DNA from: Undaria pinnatifida
Taxonomy: Eukaryota > Sar > Phaeophyceae > Laminariales > Alariaceae
DNA: 64,000 nt
Assembly: GCA_012845835.1 (NCBI GenBank)
Contig: JABAKD010000023.1
Coordinates: 19,702,691-19,766,690 of the forward strand
Direction: 5' to 3'
Shown here: positions 62,834 through 64,000 of the stretch, in pieces
How the letters are laid out: the number at the start of each line of letters is the position of its first letter
How positions within the stretch are numbered: position 1 is the stretch's first letter
Position numbers and translations under genes: made by a program
The notes under the pieces: generated by a model
Databases searched by the model: none
Told to the model about the DNA's origin: nothing
What the model saw: only the letters and a program-made list of their open reading frames with translations

Positions 62834-63223
62834 TCAACTAGCCACGGCCGCGCCTTGAGATTCGTCTGCGTTACGTTGGATTCCCCGAGGAAACGCACTG
62901 GCGATGTGAACTTGCAAGCACCAAGAGCCTCGTACGGCTCCCGTTGAAGTCGTGTAGCGTGCCGGGGAAAGAGGAAGTTTAATCGGTCCCGGGTCGTCGA
63001 GAAAGCGGACCAGGTATACCTTGTCCTCGGTAGTGCTCGCGCTGATTCTTCCAAGCCACCATAACCTATCGTCTCCCTTGTACTGAAAGCGGGCTCCCTT
63101 AGGGAGTACTGTGTCGTGGTAGCGACGGAGCCAATCGACGCGGGGAACCCAAGCGTAGCCCGGCGCTAGGAAACGTTCCCCGTTGTTGCGGGAGAGCTCG
63201 CGCTGTGCCGCCCTGATCCGCAT
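62834..63223 (-). CDS. Gyp-6 integrase polyprotein C-terminal tail
   Basis: 129 codons nearly identical to the end of the Gyp-4 ORF: RVDWLRRYHDTVLPKG, then FQYKGDDRLWWLGRISAST and DKVYLVRFLDDPGPIKL, and the same final residues. This confirms that the SH3/Tudor-like tail belongs to the family and is not a chance extension. The frame breaks upstream. Confidence 0.85.
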   Translation of the reverse strand: MRIRAAQRELSRNNGERFLAPGYAWVPRVDWLRRYHDTVLPKGARFQYKGDDRLWWLGRISASTTEDKVYLVRFLDDPGPIKLPLSPARYTTSTGAVRGSWCLQVHIASAFPRGIQRNADESQGAAVAS

Positions 63224-63354
63224 TCTGCGGTAGAGGTGGTTGGTTTAGCGGTGCGAGTCCGGGGTTCCGGCCCAAAAACGCAAGATGTGGGAGCGGGAGA
63301 GGTGTAGGTCTATTTCCCACTCCTAGGAAGGTTCGGAGAGTCCCACCCAATGCG
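63224..63354 (-). pseudogene. Gyp-6 frameshifted chromodomain segment
   Basis: Corresponds to the Gyp-4 segment around LSEPSWEREMDLHLSRSHIL but is split by at least two frameshifts and a stop, so the chromodomain of this copy is broken. Confidence 0.65.
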
Positions 63355-64000
63355 TTATGTACAGCACCGCGATGACGCCACCTCGCCCCCGTACCGACTG
63401 ATCACCAGTGATCTGCTCCACCTCCAGCCGTTGTAGGGGAGTCGAAACTCGTCTTGAGTGACGTGGTACGGCGGGGATTTCTTGGAGGATTTGTTGAGCA
63501 CGTACTGCGTCAGCCCCGCCGGTAGGTCCCCGCTGTCGTGAGAGTTGGCACAGGATTTGCAGCGCTCGATGCCCACACGCCGACGAGTGTCCGAACCGGG
63601 CAGACCGGAAGGGAGATCCAAATAGAGGAGGTTTCTCCCGAGCGGCGAACCGTCCGGGGTCTCGGCGGCGGAGCAGGGACCGACGGTCAGGACCTTGTAC
63701 GGGCCCGTCCAGTTAAACGCGAGTTTGGCCTTGAGTACCTTGGCGTCGGTGTTCGCCTTCACACCCTGGTGGATGGTGGAGGCAGAATTGTACACCCATG
63801 CCAAACCACCCACAGCGAAGTTAGGTGCTGGACGCAGCGCGTCGGCGAGGGCGAAGTTTCTGCGGGTAACACGCGAAACGATGAGGGCGTGGTGTGTGCG
63901 GACAATGTCGTTCGCGCGCTTTTGCCGGTCGGTGGTCAAGTCGCAATAGGCCAGGTGGTCACCGGCCAGACTCTGGTGTCTCACGACACCAGTGCGGTCG
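63355..64000 (-). CDS. Gyp-6 integrase C-terminal region (partial at edge)
   Basis: The frame is open to the window edge. It contains LAYCDLTTDRQKRANDIVRT, KLAFNWTGPYKVLTVGPCSA and GIERCKSCANSHDSGDLPAG, collinear with Gyp-4 at high identity. The catalytic core should lie beyond position 64000. Confidence 0.88.
   Translation of the reverse strand, partial: DRTGVVRHQSLAGDHLAYCDLTTDRQKRANDIVRTHHALIVSRVTRRNFALADALRPAPNFAVGGLAWVYNSASTIHQGVKANTDAKVLKAKLAFNWTGPYKVLTVGPCSAAETPDGSPLGRNLLYLDLPSGLPGSDTRRRVGIERCKSCANSHDSGDLPAGLTQYVLNKSSKKSPPYHVTQDEFRLPYNGWRWSRSLVISRYGGEVASSRCCT

Larger units (their letters stand above)
61673..64000 (-). mobile_element. Gyp-6: second Gyp-4-family element, partial
   Basis: A 268-bp minus-strand LTR (61673-61940) is followed by the conserved 3' untranslated region and the C-terminal half of the integrase polyprotein, which runs off the window edge. 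It is a different insertion from Gyp-4, in opposite orientation. Confidence 0.9.

Noticed and set aside
1..64000. CRISPR array or prokaryotic operon
   Set aside because: The tandem arrays lack constant short repeats with unique spacers, and all recognised genes are eukaryotic retroelement types.

Overview
This window looks like repeat-dominated nuclear DNA of a eukaryote. No bacterial operon, rRNA or complete tRNA gene is visible. Almost all recognisable protein sequence belongs to Ty3/Gypsy-type LTR retrotransposons, accompanied by tRNA-derived SINE-like copies with A-tails, a MITE-like pair, a foldback structure and several tandem arrays. The lineage cannot be fixed from the sequence alone. 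The pol sequences resemble, from memory, families found in oomycetes and algae, so an alga or stramenopile-type genome is my weak guess.

Layout. (1) 1-3266: a hypothetical ORF (220-873) and a degenerate array carrying short perfect hairpins (about 1020-2900). (2) 3267-34454: what I interpret as one very large minus-strand Gypsy element, Gyp-1. It has 2.4-2.7 kb LTRs at both ends, a 3.3 kb leader, gag, protease, RT, RNase H, integrase and a chromodomain region. Two other minus-strand elements are nested in it. Gyp-2 (6388-14541, target duplication TCAC) sits at the stop codon of its last ORF. Gyp-3 (24595-28196, target duplication GCCC) sits inside its gag. (3) 34455-39564: unassigned DNA, a 340-bp dispersed repeat, SINE-like copies, a MITE, a 780-bp repeat R, and an intact 394-codon ORF of unknown function. 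(4) 39565-53167: Gyp-4, a plus-strand element with 269-bp LTRs and target duplication ATAG, inserted 30 bp upstream of that ORF. It has gag and an integrase with chromodomain and an extra C-terminal SH3/Tudor-like segment. It also carries a decayed NADAR (YbiA/DUF1768-like) domain, and no recognisable RT or RNase H. (5) 53172-57016: a second copy of R, the foldback, an inverted MITE copy, SINE-like sequence and a second 330-bp repeat. (6) 57017-60809: Gyp-5, a 5'-truncated plus-strand Gypsy pol. (7) 61673-64000: Gyp-6, a minus-strand relative of Gyp-4 that runs off the window.

All elements are decayed by frameshifts, stops or deletions. By rough eye counts the LTR pairs differ by about 5% (Gyp-2), 6% (Gyp-4), 8% (Gyp-3) and 10% or more (Gyp-1). 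This agrees with the nesting order: Gyp-1 is the oldest host, and Gyp-2 and Gyp-3 inserted into it later. The most unusual items are the NADAR domain inside a Gypsy element, the ORF inside the Gyp-1 LTRs, the multi-kilobase leaders filled with unrelated tandem arrays, and the hairpin array at the left end.
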